Below, one piece after another: positions 57,030-64,000 of a stretch of 64,000 nt of DNA; position 1 is the stretch's first letter; each line of letters starts with the position of its first letter. Where the stretch lies: the NCBI RefSeq assembly GCF_900107965.1, contig NZ_FNVU01000004.1, positions 1-64,000 on the forward strand, given 5' to 3'. This stretch comes from Actinacidiphila yanglinensis (GTDB lineage Bacteria > Actinomycetota > Actinomycetes > Streptomycetales > Streptomycetaceae). The notes under the pieces are model-generated. The model searched no databases. It had not been told where the DNA came from and saw only the letters and a list, made by a program, of their open reading frames with translations. The position numbers and the translations under genes are program-made.

Positions 57030-57389
57030 GTGCCCCCGGTCACACGTCTACGGGCCGGTACCATTGCACATATTAAATCGAGAGCCTTGCGCAGGGCCTT
57101 CAGTTCCTCGTTCCCCGGCCGATGTGGCGTGACTCCCGTCACATGTGGGGAGCTTGAGAGATGCGGCGTCCATGCGGTAGTGAACCGCCGCGCCCCACCG
57201 GCCCGTTGGTAGCACCCTTGCCCCTCCTGTCCCTGGAGTGGGGCCCGCCCGCCGGGCGGCCGGCAGGCGTGGTGTTCAACTCCCTTACCCCCGGACTGAC
57301 TTGATCTACCCGATCCGCGGCAGGCTGCTGCCGGGCGCTGCACGGTGCGCTGCCGGGGGAACGCCGAAATGGCCCTGGAAACACCGAAA

Positions 57390-57420
57390 AGCCCGCCCCC
57401 GGAGACTCCGGGGGCGGGCT
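57390..57420 (-). terminator. tRNA-Asp copy 1 terminator
   Basis: A 14-bp stem AGCCCGCCCCCGGA/TCCGGGGGCGGGCT with a 3-nt loop, 16 bp past the tRNA-Asp 3' end on the minus strand. Confidence 0.85.
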
Positions 57421-57435
57421 GACGGCCATCTGCTG

Positions 57436-57510
57436 CGGTCCTGACGGGATTTGAACCCGCGGCCTCCACCTTGACAGGGTGGCGAGCACTCCAAACTGCT
57501 CCACAGGACC
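57436..57510 (-). tRNA. tRNA-Asp (anticodon GTC), copy 1
   Basis: Acceptor GGTCCTG/CAGGACC, anticodon stem CCACC/GGTGG with loop CTGTCAA (GTC) and a normal T-arm. No CCA encoded. Identical to copy 2 at 61722-61796. Confidence 0.95.
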
Positions 57511-57556
57511 TTGCTGCGAGTCAGACTGTACAGCAGGTCAGGGGGTGGGGTCGAAC

Positions 57557-60500
57557 TCAGGACCAGGCGGCGTCGAGAGCCTTGAAGACGCGCTTGTCGG
57601 AGACGGGGAAGGCCGTGCCGAGGGCGTGCGCGAAGTAGCTGACCCGCAGCTCCTCGATCATCCAGCGGATCTCCCGCACAGCGGCGGGAACGGGCCGTCC
57701 GGCGGGCTGTGCGGCCAGCAGCTCGGCGTACTCCGCCTGGATCTCCCGGACCTTCTCCATCCGCGTGGTGTCCCGCTGGACGCCCGTCGGCATCTGCTGC
57801 AGGCGGCGGTCGGCGGCCACGAGGTAGCGCATCAGGTCGGGCAGCCGCCGCAGGCCCGCGGCGGTGACGAAACCGGGGTGCACCAGCGCGTCGAGCTGCT
57901 GCCTGACGTCCTGGACGTTCGCCAGGAGCACGGGGCTGGAGGTGTCCTTCAGCCGCCGCTCGCAGGAGTGCCAGGCGGCCAGCACCTGCTGCACCTGCTG
58001 GACGGCGCGGCCGGTCAGCTCGACCAGGTCGGCCCGTACCGCGTCGAACAGCTTGCGGTAGCCCTCCTCGTCCCAGGCGGGGCCGCCGTGGTCGGTGACC
58101 AGCCGGTCCGCGGCCGCGGTGGCGCAGTCCTCGAAGAGGCCCTGCACGCTGCCGTGCGGGTTGCGGGACAGGGCGAGCTTCTGCTGGTTGGAGAGCCGGT
58201 CGGCGGCGAACTTCGCCGGGTTCACCGGCACGTTCAGCAGGATCAGCCGCCGGGTGCCGCGCCACATCGCCTCGGCCTGCTCCGGCTCGGTGTCGAACAG
58301 CCGCACCGCGACCGTGGCGCCCTCGTCCACCAGCGCGGGGTACGCCTTGACCGGCTGGCCGGACCGCCGAGTCTCGAAGGTGCGCGGCAGGGTCCCGACG
58401 GTCCAGTCGGTCAGCCCGGTGCGCTGCTCCATGGTGGCCAGCGCCGGATCGGAGGACCGCTCGAAGGCCCTGGTGATCGCCTCGCGCGTCTTGGGCCGCA
58501 GCCGCTGCTTGAGCGCGTCGAGGTCCTTGTCCTCCGCGTGCCCGGCGACCTTGCGGCGGCGCTCGTCCACCACCCGGAAGGTGATCTTCAGGTGGTCGGG
58601 CACCTTCGCCAGATCGAAGTCCTCCGGGACGACCGGCACCCCGACCATCCGCTGCAGCTCGCGGGCCAGCACCACGGGAAGCGGGTCGGGGCCGGCCGCC
58701 ACCCGGTCCAGGAAGGCCCGCGCGTAGTTCGGCGCCGGTACGTAGTGGCGGCGGATCGGCTTGGGGAGCGAGCGGATCAGCTCGGTGACGACCTGCTCGC
58801 GCAGGCCCGGGATCTGCCAGTCGAAGCCGTCGGGCACCACCTGGTTGAGCACTTGGAGCGGGATGTGCACCGTCACGCCGTCGGCGTCCCCGCCCGGCTC
58901 GAACTGGTAGGTCACCCGGAACTTCAGCCCGCCCTGCCGCCAGGAGTCGGGGTAGTCGGCCTTGGTGACCGCCTCCGCGTTCTCGTTGATCAGCATGGAG
59001 TGCTCGAAGTTGAGCAACTCCGGCTCCTCGCGCCGCTTGTGCTTCCACCAGGAGTCGAAGTGGGCGCCGGAGACGACGTGTTCGGGCAGCTTGCCGTCGT
59101 AGAAGTCGTACAGCGTCTCGTCGTCGACGAGGATGTCGCGGCGGCGGGCGCGGTGCTCCAACTCCTCGACCTCGCCGAGGAGTTTGCGGTTGTCGTGGAA
59201 GAACTGGTGGTGGGTGCGCCAGTCGCCCTCGACCAGGGCGTTGCGGATGAACAGCTCGCGCGAGGTCTCCGGGTCGATCCGCCCGTAGTTCACCTTGCGC
59301 TGGGCGACCAGCGGGACACCGTAGAGCGTCACCTTCTCGTACGCCATCACCGCGGCCTGGTCCTTCTCCCAGTGCGGCTCGCTGTAGCTGCGCTTGACCA
59401 GGTGCTCGGCGAGGGGCTCGACCCACTCCGGCTCGATCTTCGCGTTCACCCGCGCCCACAGCCGGGAGGTCTCCACGAGTTCGGCCGACATGATCCACCG
59501 CGGCGGCTTCTTGAACAGGGCGGAGCCGGGGAAGACCGCGAACTTCGCGCTGCGCGCGCCCAGATACTCGTTCTTCTCGGTTTCCTTGAGCCCGATGTGG
59601 GAGAGGAGGCCGGCCAGCAGGGAGGCGTGCACCCGCTGCGGGTCGACCGCGTCCTCGCTCGCCGACTCCGGGCCCAGGGTGAGGCCGAGGGACCTGGTGA
59701 CCGTGCGGAGCTGGCTGTAGATGTCCTGCCACTCGCGGATGCGCAGGTAGTTCAGGAACTCCGAGCGGCACATCCGGCGGAACGCGGAGGAGGACAGCTC
59801 CTTCTGCCGGTCGCGCAGGTAGGTCCACAGGTGCAGGAAGGAGAGGAAGTCGCTGCTCTCGTCCTTGAACCGGGCGTGCTGCTGGTCGGCCTGCGCCTGC
59901 TTGTCGGCGGGGCGCTCGCGCGGGTCCTGGAGGGACAGCGCGGCGGCGATCACCATCACCTCGCGCACGCAGCCGTTGCGGTCCGCCTCCAGCACCATGC
60001 GGGCCAGCCGCGGGTCGACCGGGAGCTGGGCGAGCTTGCGGCCGGTCTGGGTGAGCCGCTGGCGCGGGTCCTTCTGCTGCGGGTCGAGCGCGCCGAGCTC
60101 CTCCAGGAGCTGGACGCCGTCCTTGATGTTGCGGCTGTCCGGCGGGTCGATGAACGGGAACTTCGCGATGTCGCCCAGCCCGGCGGCCGTCATCTGCAGG
60201 ATCACCGAGGCGAGGTTGGTGCGCAGGATCTCCGCGTCGGTGAACTCCGGACGGGACAGGAAATCGTCCTCGTCGTAGAGCCGGATGCAGATGCCGTCCG
60301 AGGTACGGCCGCAGCGGCCCTTGCGCTGGTTGGCGCTGGCCTGGCTGATCGGCTCGATCGGCAGCCGCTGCACCTTGGTGCGGTGGCTGTACCGGGAGAT
60401 GCGCGCGGTGCCCGGGTCGATCACGTAGCGGATGCCCGGGACGGTCAGCGAGGTCTCCGCCACGTTGGTGGCCAGCACGATGCGGCGGCCGCTGTGCTGC

Positions 60501-61528
60501 TGGAAGACCCGGTGCTGCTCCGCGGACGACAGCCGCGCGTACAGCGGCAGCACCTCGGTGCCGCGCAACTGCCGCTTGGTGAGGGCGTCGGCGGTGTCGC
60601 GGATCTCCCGCTCGCCGGAGAGGAAGACCAGGATGTCGCCGGGGCCCTCGGCCTGCAGCTCGTCGACCGCGTCGCTGATCGCGGTGATCTGGTCCCGGTC
60701 GGCCTCGGCGCCCTTCTCCGCGCTCTCGTCGAGTTGTGGCCGGTAGCGCACCTCGACCGGATACGTGCGCCCGCTGACCTCGACGATCGGGGCGTCGCCG
60801 AAGTGCCGGGAGAAGCGCTCCGGGTCGATGGTGGCCGAGGTGATGACGACCTTGAGGTCGGGGCGGCGGGGCAGCAGCTGGGCGAGGTAGCCCAGGATGA
60901 AGTCGATGTTGAGGCTGCGCTCGTGGGCCTCGTCGATGATGATCGTGTCGTACCCGCGCAGCTCGCGGTCGGTCTGGATCTCGGCGAGCATGATGCCGTC
61001 GGTCATCAGCTTGACCAGGGTGGAGTCGCTGACCTGATCGGTGAAGCGGACCTTCCAGCCGACCGCCTCGCCCAGCGGGGTGTCCAGCTCCTCCGCGACG
61101 CGCTCGGCGACCGTGCGGGCGGCGATCCGGCGGGGCTGGGTGTGGCCGATCAGACCGCGCACGCCCCGGCCCAGCTCCAGGCAGATCTTCGGGATCTGGG
61201 TGGTCTTGCCCGACCCGGTCTCGCCCGCGACGATCACCACCTGGTGGTCGCGGATCGCGGCCAGGATGTCGTCCTTCTTCTGGCTGACCGGGAGCGCCTC
61301 GGGGTAGCTGATCCGCGGCACGGCCGCCCGGCGGGCGGTTATCCGGGCCTCGGCCCTCGCGATCTCCGTGTCGATCTCGGCGAGCACCGCGGCGCGGGCC
61401 TCCGGCTTGCGGATGCGCCGGGCACCCTCGAGCCGCCGGCCGAGCCGCTGCTCGTCACGGGAGGAGAGCGCGGGCAGCCGCGCGGCGAGCTCGGAGAACT
61501 CGGCAGGGGAGGAGGGTTGCGTAGACAT
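57557..61528 (-). CDS. hrpA: ATP-dependent RNA helicase HrpA
   Basis: A 1323-aa DEAH-box helicase. Motif I is VAGETGSGKTTQIP (residues ~98-111), then TQPRRIAARTVAERVAEEL, IIDEAHERSLNIDFILGYL, VITSATIDPERF, and motif VI in QRKGRCGRTSDG. The long C-terminal OB and DUF3418-like regions reach typical HrpA length. It remodels RNA or RNPs; in other bacteria HrpA rescues collided ribosomes. The ATG at 61528 precedes MSTQPSSPAEF. Both flanks have tRNA-Asp copies. Confidence 0.96.
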   Translation of the reverse strand: MSTQPSSPAEFSELAARLPALSSRDEQRLGRRLEGARRIRKPEARAAVLAEIDTEIARAEARITARRAAVPRISYPEALPVSQKKDDILAAIRDHQVVIVAGETGSGKTTQIPKICLELGRGVRGLIGHTQPRRIAARTVAERVAEELDTPLGEAVGWKVRFTDQVSDSTLVKLMTDGIMLAEIQTDRELRGYDTIIIDEAHERSLNIDFILGYLAQLLPRRPDLKVVITSATIDPERFSRHFGDAPIVEVSGRTYPVEVRYRPQLDESAEKGAEADRDQITAISDAVDELQAEGPGDILVFLSGEREIRDTADALTKRQLRGTEVLPLYARLSSAEQHRVFQQHSGRRIVLATNVAETSLTVPGIRYVIDPGTARISRYSHRTKVQRLPIEPISQASANQRKGRCGRTSDGICIRLYDEDDFLSRPEFTDAEILRTNLASVILQMTAAGLGDIAKFPFIDPPDSRNIKDGVQLLEELGALDPQQKDPRQRLTQTGRKLAQLPVDPRLARMVLEADRNGCVREVMVIAAALSLQDPRERPADKQAQADQQHARFKDESSDFLSFLHLWTYLRDRQKELSSSAFRRMCRSEFLNYLRIREWQDIYSQLRTVTRSLGLTLGPESASEDAVDPQRVHASLLAGLLSHIGLKETEKNEYLGARSAKFAVFPGSALFKKPPRWIMSAELVETSRLWARVNAKIEPEWVEPLAEHLVKRSYSEPHWEKDQAAVMAYEKVTLYGVPLVAQRKVNYGRIDPETSRELFIRNALVEGDWRTHHQFFHDNRKLLGEVEELEHRARRRDILVDDETLYDFYDGKLPEHVVSGAHFDSWWKHKRREEPELLNFEHSMLINENAEAVTKADYPDSWRQGGLKFRVTYQFEPGGDADGVTVHIPLQVLNQVVPDGFDWQIPGLREQVVTELIRSLPKPIRRHYVPAPNYARAFLDRVAAGPDPLPVVLARELQRMVGVPVVPEDFDLAKVPDHLKITFRVVDERRRKVAGHAEDKDLDALKQRLRPKTREAITRAFERSSDPALATMEQRTGLTDWTVGTLPRTFETRRSGQPVKAYPALVDEGATVAVRLFDTEPEQAEAMWRGTRRLILLNVPVNPAKFAADRLSNQQKLALSRNPHGSVQGLFEDCATAAADRLVTDHGGPAWDEEGYRKLFDAVRADLVELTGRAVQQVQQVLAAWHSCERRLKDTSSPVLLANVQDVRQQLDALVHPGFVTAAGLRRLPDLMRYLVAADRRLQQMPTGVQRDTTRMEKVREIQAEYAELLAAQPAGRPVPAAVREIRWMIEELRVSYFAHALGTAFPVSDKRVFKALDAAWS

Positions 61529-61596
61529 ACGCGATCCAGCATCCCACCTGGGGGGGAGGAGCGGCGAACGCATTTCGGGCGCGCGGGCCTCGAACA

Positions 61597-61639
61597 ACGA
61601 CGCAGGGCCCGACTCCGATGGAGTCGGGCCCTGCGTCGT
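61597..61639 (-). terminator. Long hairpin downstream of tRNA-Phe
   Basis: A perfect 20-bp stem (acgacgcagggcccgactcc and its complement) with a 3-nt loop, 4 bp past the tRNA-Phe 3' end on the minus strand. It ends the tRNA-Asp/tRNA-Phe transcript before the hrpA gene. Confidence 0.9.
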
Positions 61640-61643
61640 GCGG

Positions 61644-61717
61644 TGGCTGGGGCCGGGGTCGAACCGGCGACCTACCGCTTTTCAGGCGGTCGCTCGTACC
61701 AACTGAGCTACCCAGCC
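61644..61717 (-). tRNA. tRNA-Phe (anticodon GAA)
   Basis: Acceptor GGCTGGG/CCCAGCC, anticodon stem ACCGC/GCGGT with loop CTGAAAA (GAA), normal D- and T-loops. No CCA encoded. It lies 4 bp after tRNA-Asp copy 2 on the same strand. Confidence 0.96.
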
Positions 61718-61721
61718 GCAG

Positions 61722-61796
61722 CGGTCCTGACGGGATTTGAACCCGCGGCCTCCACCTTGACAGGGTGGCGAGCACTCCAAACTGCTCCACAGGACC
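61722..61796 (-). tRNA. tRNA-Asp (anticodon GTC), copy 2
   Basis: Identical to copy 1, 4286 bp to the right and in the same orientation. It heads the tRNA-Asp/tRNA-Phe pair. Confidence 0.95.
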
Positions 61797-62140
61797 TTGC
61801 TTCGTGCGGGACAAGTCTGACACATGATGTGCCGTGCTCCCGCACTGTTTTCCGCGACCTCCGCGCCGTGCCGCCCGGCCGGACCCGGAAACCCCGGGGG
61901 ATCTCCTGTGGACCGTTCGGACATTTCGGCGGGCCGATGTCGCTGGATCAGCGTAGCAGAACCCGCAGGCCGTCCCGTACGCGCGAGCAGGCGGGGGGCG
62001 GGATGCGGGCGGGTGTGAAGCCACGGCGGAGGGGGCCGCGGGCGGCGCCGGACGGACGGCGCGACGGGCGGGTGGGGCGGGGTGCGGCCGGGGGCAAAGA
62101 CCTTTGACGGTGCCATGACGGGCTGGATAGCTTCTGCCCC
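61797..62140. other. Intergenic region between tRNA-Asp copy 2 and PhzF gene
   Basis: About 340 bp with no supported gene. It contains divergent promoter(s), for the tRNAs on the minus strand and the PhzF-family gene on the plus strand. Confidence 0.4.
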
Positions 62141-62983
62141 ATGGACGTGCTGAGATACGTGGCCTTCTCGACCGACCCCGCCGGCGGGAACCGCGCCGGA
62201 GTGGTGCTGGACGCGACCGGCGCGGACGACGCCGCGATGCTGGCCGTCGCCGCCGAAGTCGGCTACTCGGAGACGGCGTTCGCCGTGCCGCGGGCCGACG
62301 GCGGCCTGGACGTCCGCTACTTCAGCCCGCTGGCCGAGGTGTCCTTCTGCGGGCACGCGACCATCGCGGCCGCCGTCGCCCACGCGCACGCGCACGGTCC
62401 GGGCGAGCTGGAGCTCCACACCCCGGCGGGTCTGGTCCGGGTGGCGTCCTTCGCCGCGGACGACGGGACCTTCAGCGCCGAGCTGGTGAGCGTGCCGCCG
62501 ACGTCGGAGCCGCTCTCCCCCGAGGACCTGGCCGCGGTGCTCTCCGCGCTCGGCTGGGCCGCGGCGGACCTGGACCCGGCGCTGCCGCCGCGCGTCGCGT
62601 ACGCGGGTGCCTGGCACCCGGTGATCGCCGTGTCGACCCGGCAGCGGCTGGCCGCGCTCGACTACGACATGGCCGCGCTCGGCGACCTCATGGGGCGTCG
62701 CGGGTGGACCACGGTCGACCTGGTGTGGCGGGAGTCGGAGACGGTCTTCCACGCCCGCAACCCCTTCCCGCCCGGCGGCGTGGTCGAGGACCCCGCGACG
62801 GGGGCGGCCGCGGGGGCGTTCGGCGGCTACCTGAGGGAGCTGGGGCTCGTCCCGCTGCCGGCCACGCTGACCCTTCACCAGGGTGACGACATGGGCCGGC
62901 CGAGCCTACTCACCGTCGGGGTGTCCGCGGACCCGGCGGAGGGCATCAGGGTGCGCGGCGCCGCGGTGCCGATCCCGGACTGA
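62141..62983 (+). CDS. PhzF-family isomerase-like protein
   Basis: A 280-aa two-domain protein with the diaminopimelate-epimerase-like fold: VAFSTDPAGGNRAGVVLDA, VGYSETAFAV (with the conserved Glu), VSFCGHATIAAA and ATGAAAGAFGGYLREL. It is related to PhzF, which isomerises a phenazine precursor, but no other phenazine gene is present, so it is a general family member. The ATG start is at 62141. Confidence 0.9.
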   Translation: MDVLRYVAFSTDPAGGNRAGVVLDATGADDAAMLAVAAEVGYSETAFAVPRADGGLDVRYFSPLAEVSFCGHATIAAAVAHAHAHGPGELELHTPAGLVRVASFAADDGTFSAELVSVPPTSEPLSPEDLAAVLSALGWAAADLDPALPPRVAYAGAWHPVIAVSTRQRLAALDYDMAALGDLMGRRGWTTVDLVWRESETVFHARNPFPPGGVVEDPATGAAAGAFGGYLRELGLVPLPATLTLHQGDDMGRPSLLTVGVSADPAEGIRVRGAAVPIPD

Positions 62984-63118
62984 ACCGCCCGCGTCACCCG
63001 TACGGGGGTGGTGTGCGCCGCTCGGGACGGGTCCCGTGCCCCACGGGGTAGACCTGGGAGAGCCGCCGGAACGGGTGGACCCGGGCGAACCGGGTGGCGC
63101 GAGCGGGGAGTTGAACGG

Positions 63119-63634
63119 ATGGACGGGTGCGTCCGGTGGCGGCGCGGCGGAGGCGCCGCGGCCGCGGCAGGGGTGATGGCCGCGGCGGTGGTACTCGCGG
63201 GCTGCGGCGCGGGCTCCGGTTCCGGTGGCAACGGGTCGGGGCACGGCGACGGCCCGGCGGGACCGGGGCACGGGGCGGCCGGATCGACCGCCGCCGCGCC
63301 CCGGCGCTCGTCCGTCCCGCCCGCCGTACCCTCCTCCGTGCCCCCGAGGACGACGAGCGCCGGCGCGGACGCCGGTCTCCGCTCCTGCTACGACGGCAGC
63401 TGCGAGATCACGGTGACGGGGCCGGTCACCATCCCCGTGGCCGACCGGTTCGGCTTCCCGGCGGTCGAGGTCACCCACGTCGGGGCCGACGGCGTCACCA
63501 TCGAGGCGAACGGCGGCGGTACCCACCTGGAGTCCGGGGTCGGTCCTGGCGGTACCGCCGCGCTGAACGGCATCTCGGTACGCGTCCGGGCCGTGCACGG
63601 GAACACCGCCGAGCTGTCGGTCTCGCACGGCTGA
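63119..63634 (+). CDS. Secreted lipoprotein of unknown function
   Basis: A 171-aa protein. After a basic n-region (CVRWRRGG) comes a hydrophobic stretch ending in VVLAGCGAG, a lipobox with Cys ~30. A Gly/Ser/Pro linker follows, then SCYDGSCEITVTGPVTIPV with two more cysteines that may form a disulfide, and a beta-rich end. The ATG at 63119 follows ggggag. The binding partner is unknown. Confidence 0.75.
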   Translation: MDGCVRWRRGGGAAAAAGVMAAAVVLAGCGAGSGSGGNGSGHGDGPAGPGHGAAGSTAAAPRRSSVPPAVPSSVPPRTTSAGADAGLRSCYDGSCEITVTGPVTIPVADRFGFPAVEVTHVGADGVTIEANGGGTHLESGVGPGGTAALNGISVRVRAVHGNTAELSVSHG

Positions 63635-63667
63635 GTCCCGGGCCGCCCGGTCCTGGTGCGGTGCGGG

Positions 63668-64000
63668 TCAGGCGCCCGGCCTGGCCAGGAGCAGCTCGGT
63701 GTTGTGGTCGGTGGAGGCGCCGAGCTTGGCCGCCGGGGTGGCGTAGGGGTCGTTGAAGGACAGCTCGCGGTAGAGCGCGGCGAGGTTGGGCTCGCCGGTG
63801 CCGCCGAAGTCGGTGGCGTAGGGGGCCGCGGACTCGATGAGGGTGGTGAAGAGGGAGAGCGTGCCGTCGTGGTTGTCGGCGATCTCGATGAGGCGGGCGT
63901 GCTGGGGGTAGTCGACGTGGGAGGCGGTGTTGATCTCCCAGAAGGCGCGCTCGGGGACGGCGTGGCCGTGCGGGGTGATGAGGTTGGCGTGGGTGTGGCC
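63668..64000 (-). CDS. 3' part of a metallophosphoesterase (TIGR03767-like), truncated by window edge
   Basis: The 110 visible residues begin GHTHANLITPHG, the last metal-binding motif of calcineurin-like phosphoesterases, and continue AFWEINTASHVDYPQHARLIEIADNHDG in order, then TLIESAAPY and the stop. This ending fits the TIGR03767 family of secreted actinobacterial phosphoesterases. The N-terminus with signal and other motifs lies beyond base 64000. Confidence 0.75.
   Translation of the reverse strand, partial: GHTHANLITPHGHAVPERAFWEINTASHVDYPQHARLIEIADNHDGTLSLFTTLIESAAPYATDFGGTGEPNLAALYRELSFNDPYATPAAKLGASTDHNTELLLARPGA

Larger units (their letters stand above)
56863..57435. other. Intergenic region with two terminators
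   Basis: About 570 bp with no supported gene, between bldC and tRNA-Asp. It includes the bldC terminator and the tRNA-Asp terminator. An AT-rich patch around 57061-57085 (TTGCACATATTAAAT) resembles a promoter, but no gene follows it. Confidence 0.45.

Noticed and set aside
57479..62107. A 4.6-kb open frame on the plus strand opposite hrpA
   Set aside because: It mirrors the hrpA codon bias and contains no domain; high GC makes long antisense frames common.

Overview
The window is a high-GC actinobacterial chromosome segment from a member of the Streptomycetaceae (Streptomyces, Kitasatospora or Streptacidiphilus). The evidence is the third-position GC bias, the GTG starts, and the developmental and nucleoid regulators WblA, BldC and Lsr2, together with two ArsA-type ATPases, a DUF3073 protein and a clustered purine pathway. 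Between 16.9 and 64 kb it looks like core chromosome. The first 17 kb are accessory.

Region 1 (1-2.3 kb): the 5' end of a Tat-exported peptidoglycan amidase, then a divergent SDR oxidoreductase/TetR pair with two matching 21-bp operator-like palindromes between them.

Region 2 (2.5-16.9 kb): a probable genomic island in the 3' half of a tRNA-Pro(CGG) gene. A 34-bp copy of that tRNA half lies at 2505-2538 and the intact tRNA is at 16851-16923. The cargo looks like a defence island: a small PTP-fold phosphatase, a SUKH/SMI1 protein, a DUF6928 protein, a 590-aa protein ending in a bacterial PH domain, a GIY-YIG nuclease, a 1103-aa single-polypeptide type IIG/ISP restriction-methylation enzyme with a small partner, a broken DUF262 (GmrSD-like) gene, a membrane-anchored STAND NTPase with about 14 WD40 repeats, and a PD-(D/E)XK nuclease. 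I see no integrase.

Region 3 (17-31.7 kb): metallophosphoesterase, YqeY-like protein, a class A penicillin-binding protein divergent from wblA, two ArsA/Get3-like ATPases, then a run of tightly packed genes (DUF4177, RidA, DUF952, NUDIX, MBL-fold hydrolase, cytochrome P450). A diacylglycerol-kinase-like gene lies divergent from purA.

Region 4 (31.8-53.3 kb): Ser/Thr kinase, GntR regulator, SLATT-domain protein and most of de novo purine synthesis (purD, purC, purS-purQ-purL, purF, purM, plus purA upstream), with an archaeal-type IMP cyclohydrolase (PurO fold) inside the cluster. Two identical tRNA-Gly(GCC) genes and an aberrant tRNA-Gly(TCC) lie between purC and lsr2.

Region 5 (53.3-64 kb): DUF3073, a frameshifted valine-dehydrogenase-type gene, bldC, hrpA helicase flanked by identical tRNA-Asp genes (one beside tRNA-Phe), a PhzF-family protein, a lipoprotein and the 3' end of a metallophosphoesterase.

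The strongest candidates for something new are the tRNA-Pro island as a multi-gene defence locus, and the aberrant tRNA-Gly(TCC), whose D-loop/T-loop contact residues are changed as in tRNAs that serve cell-wall synthesis rather than translation.
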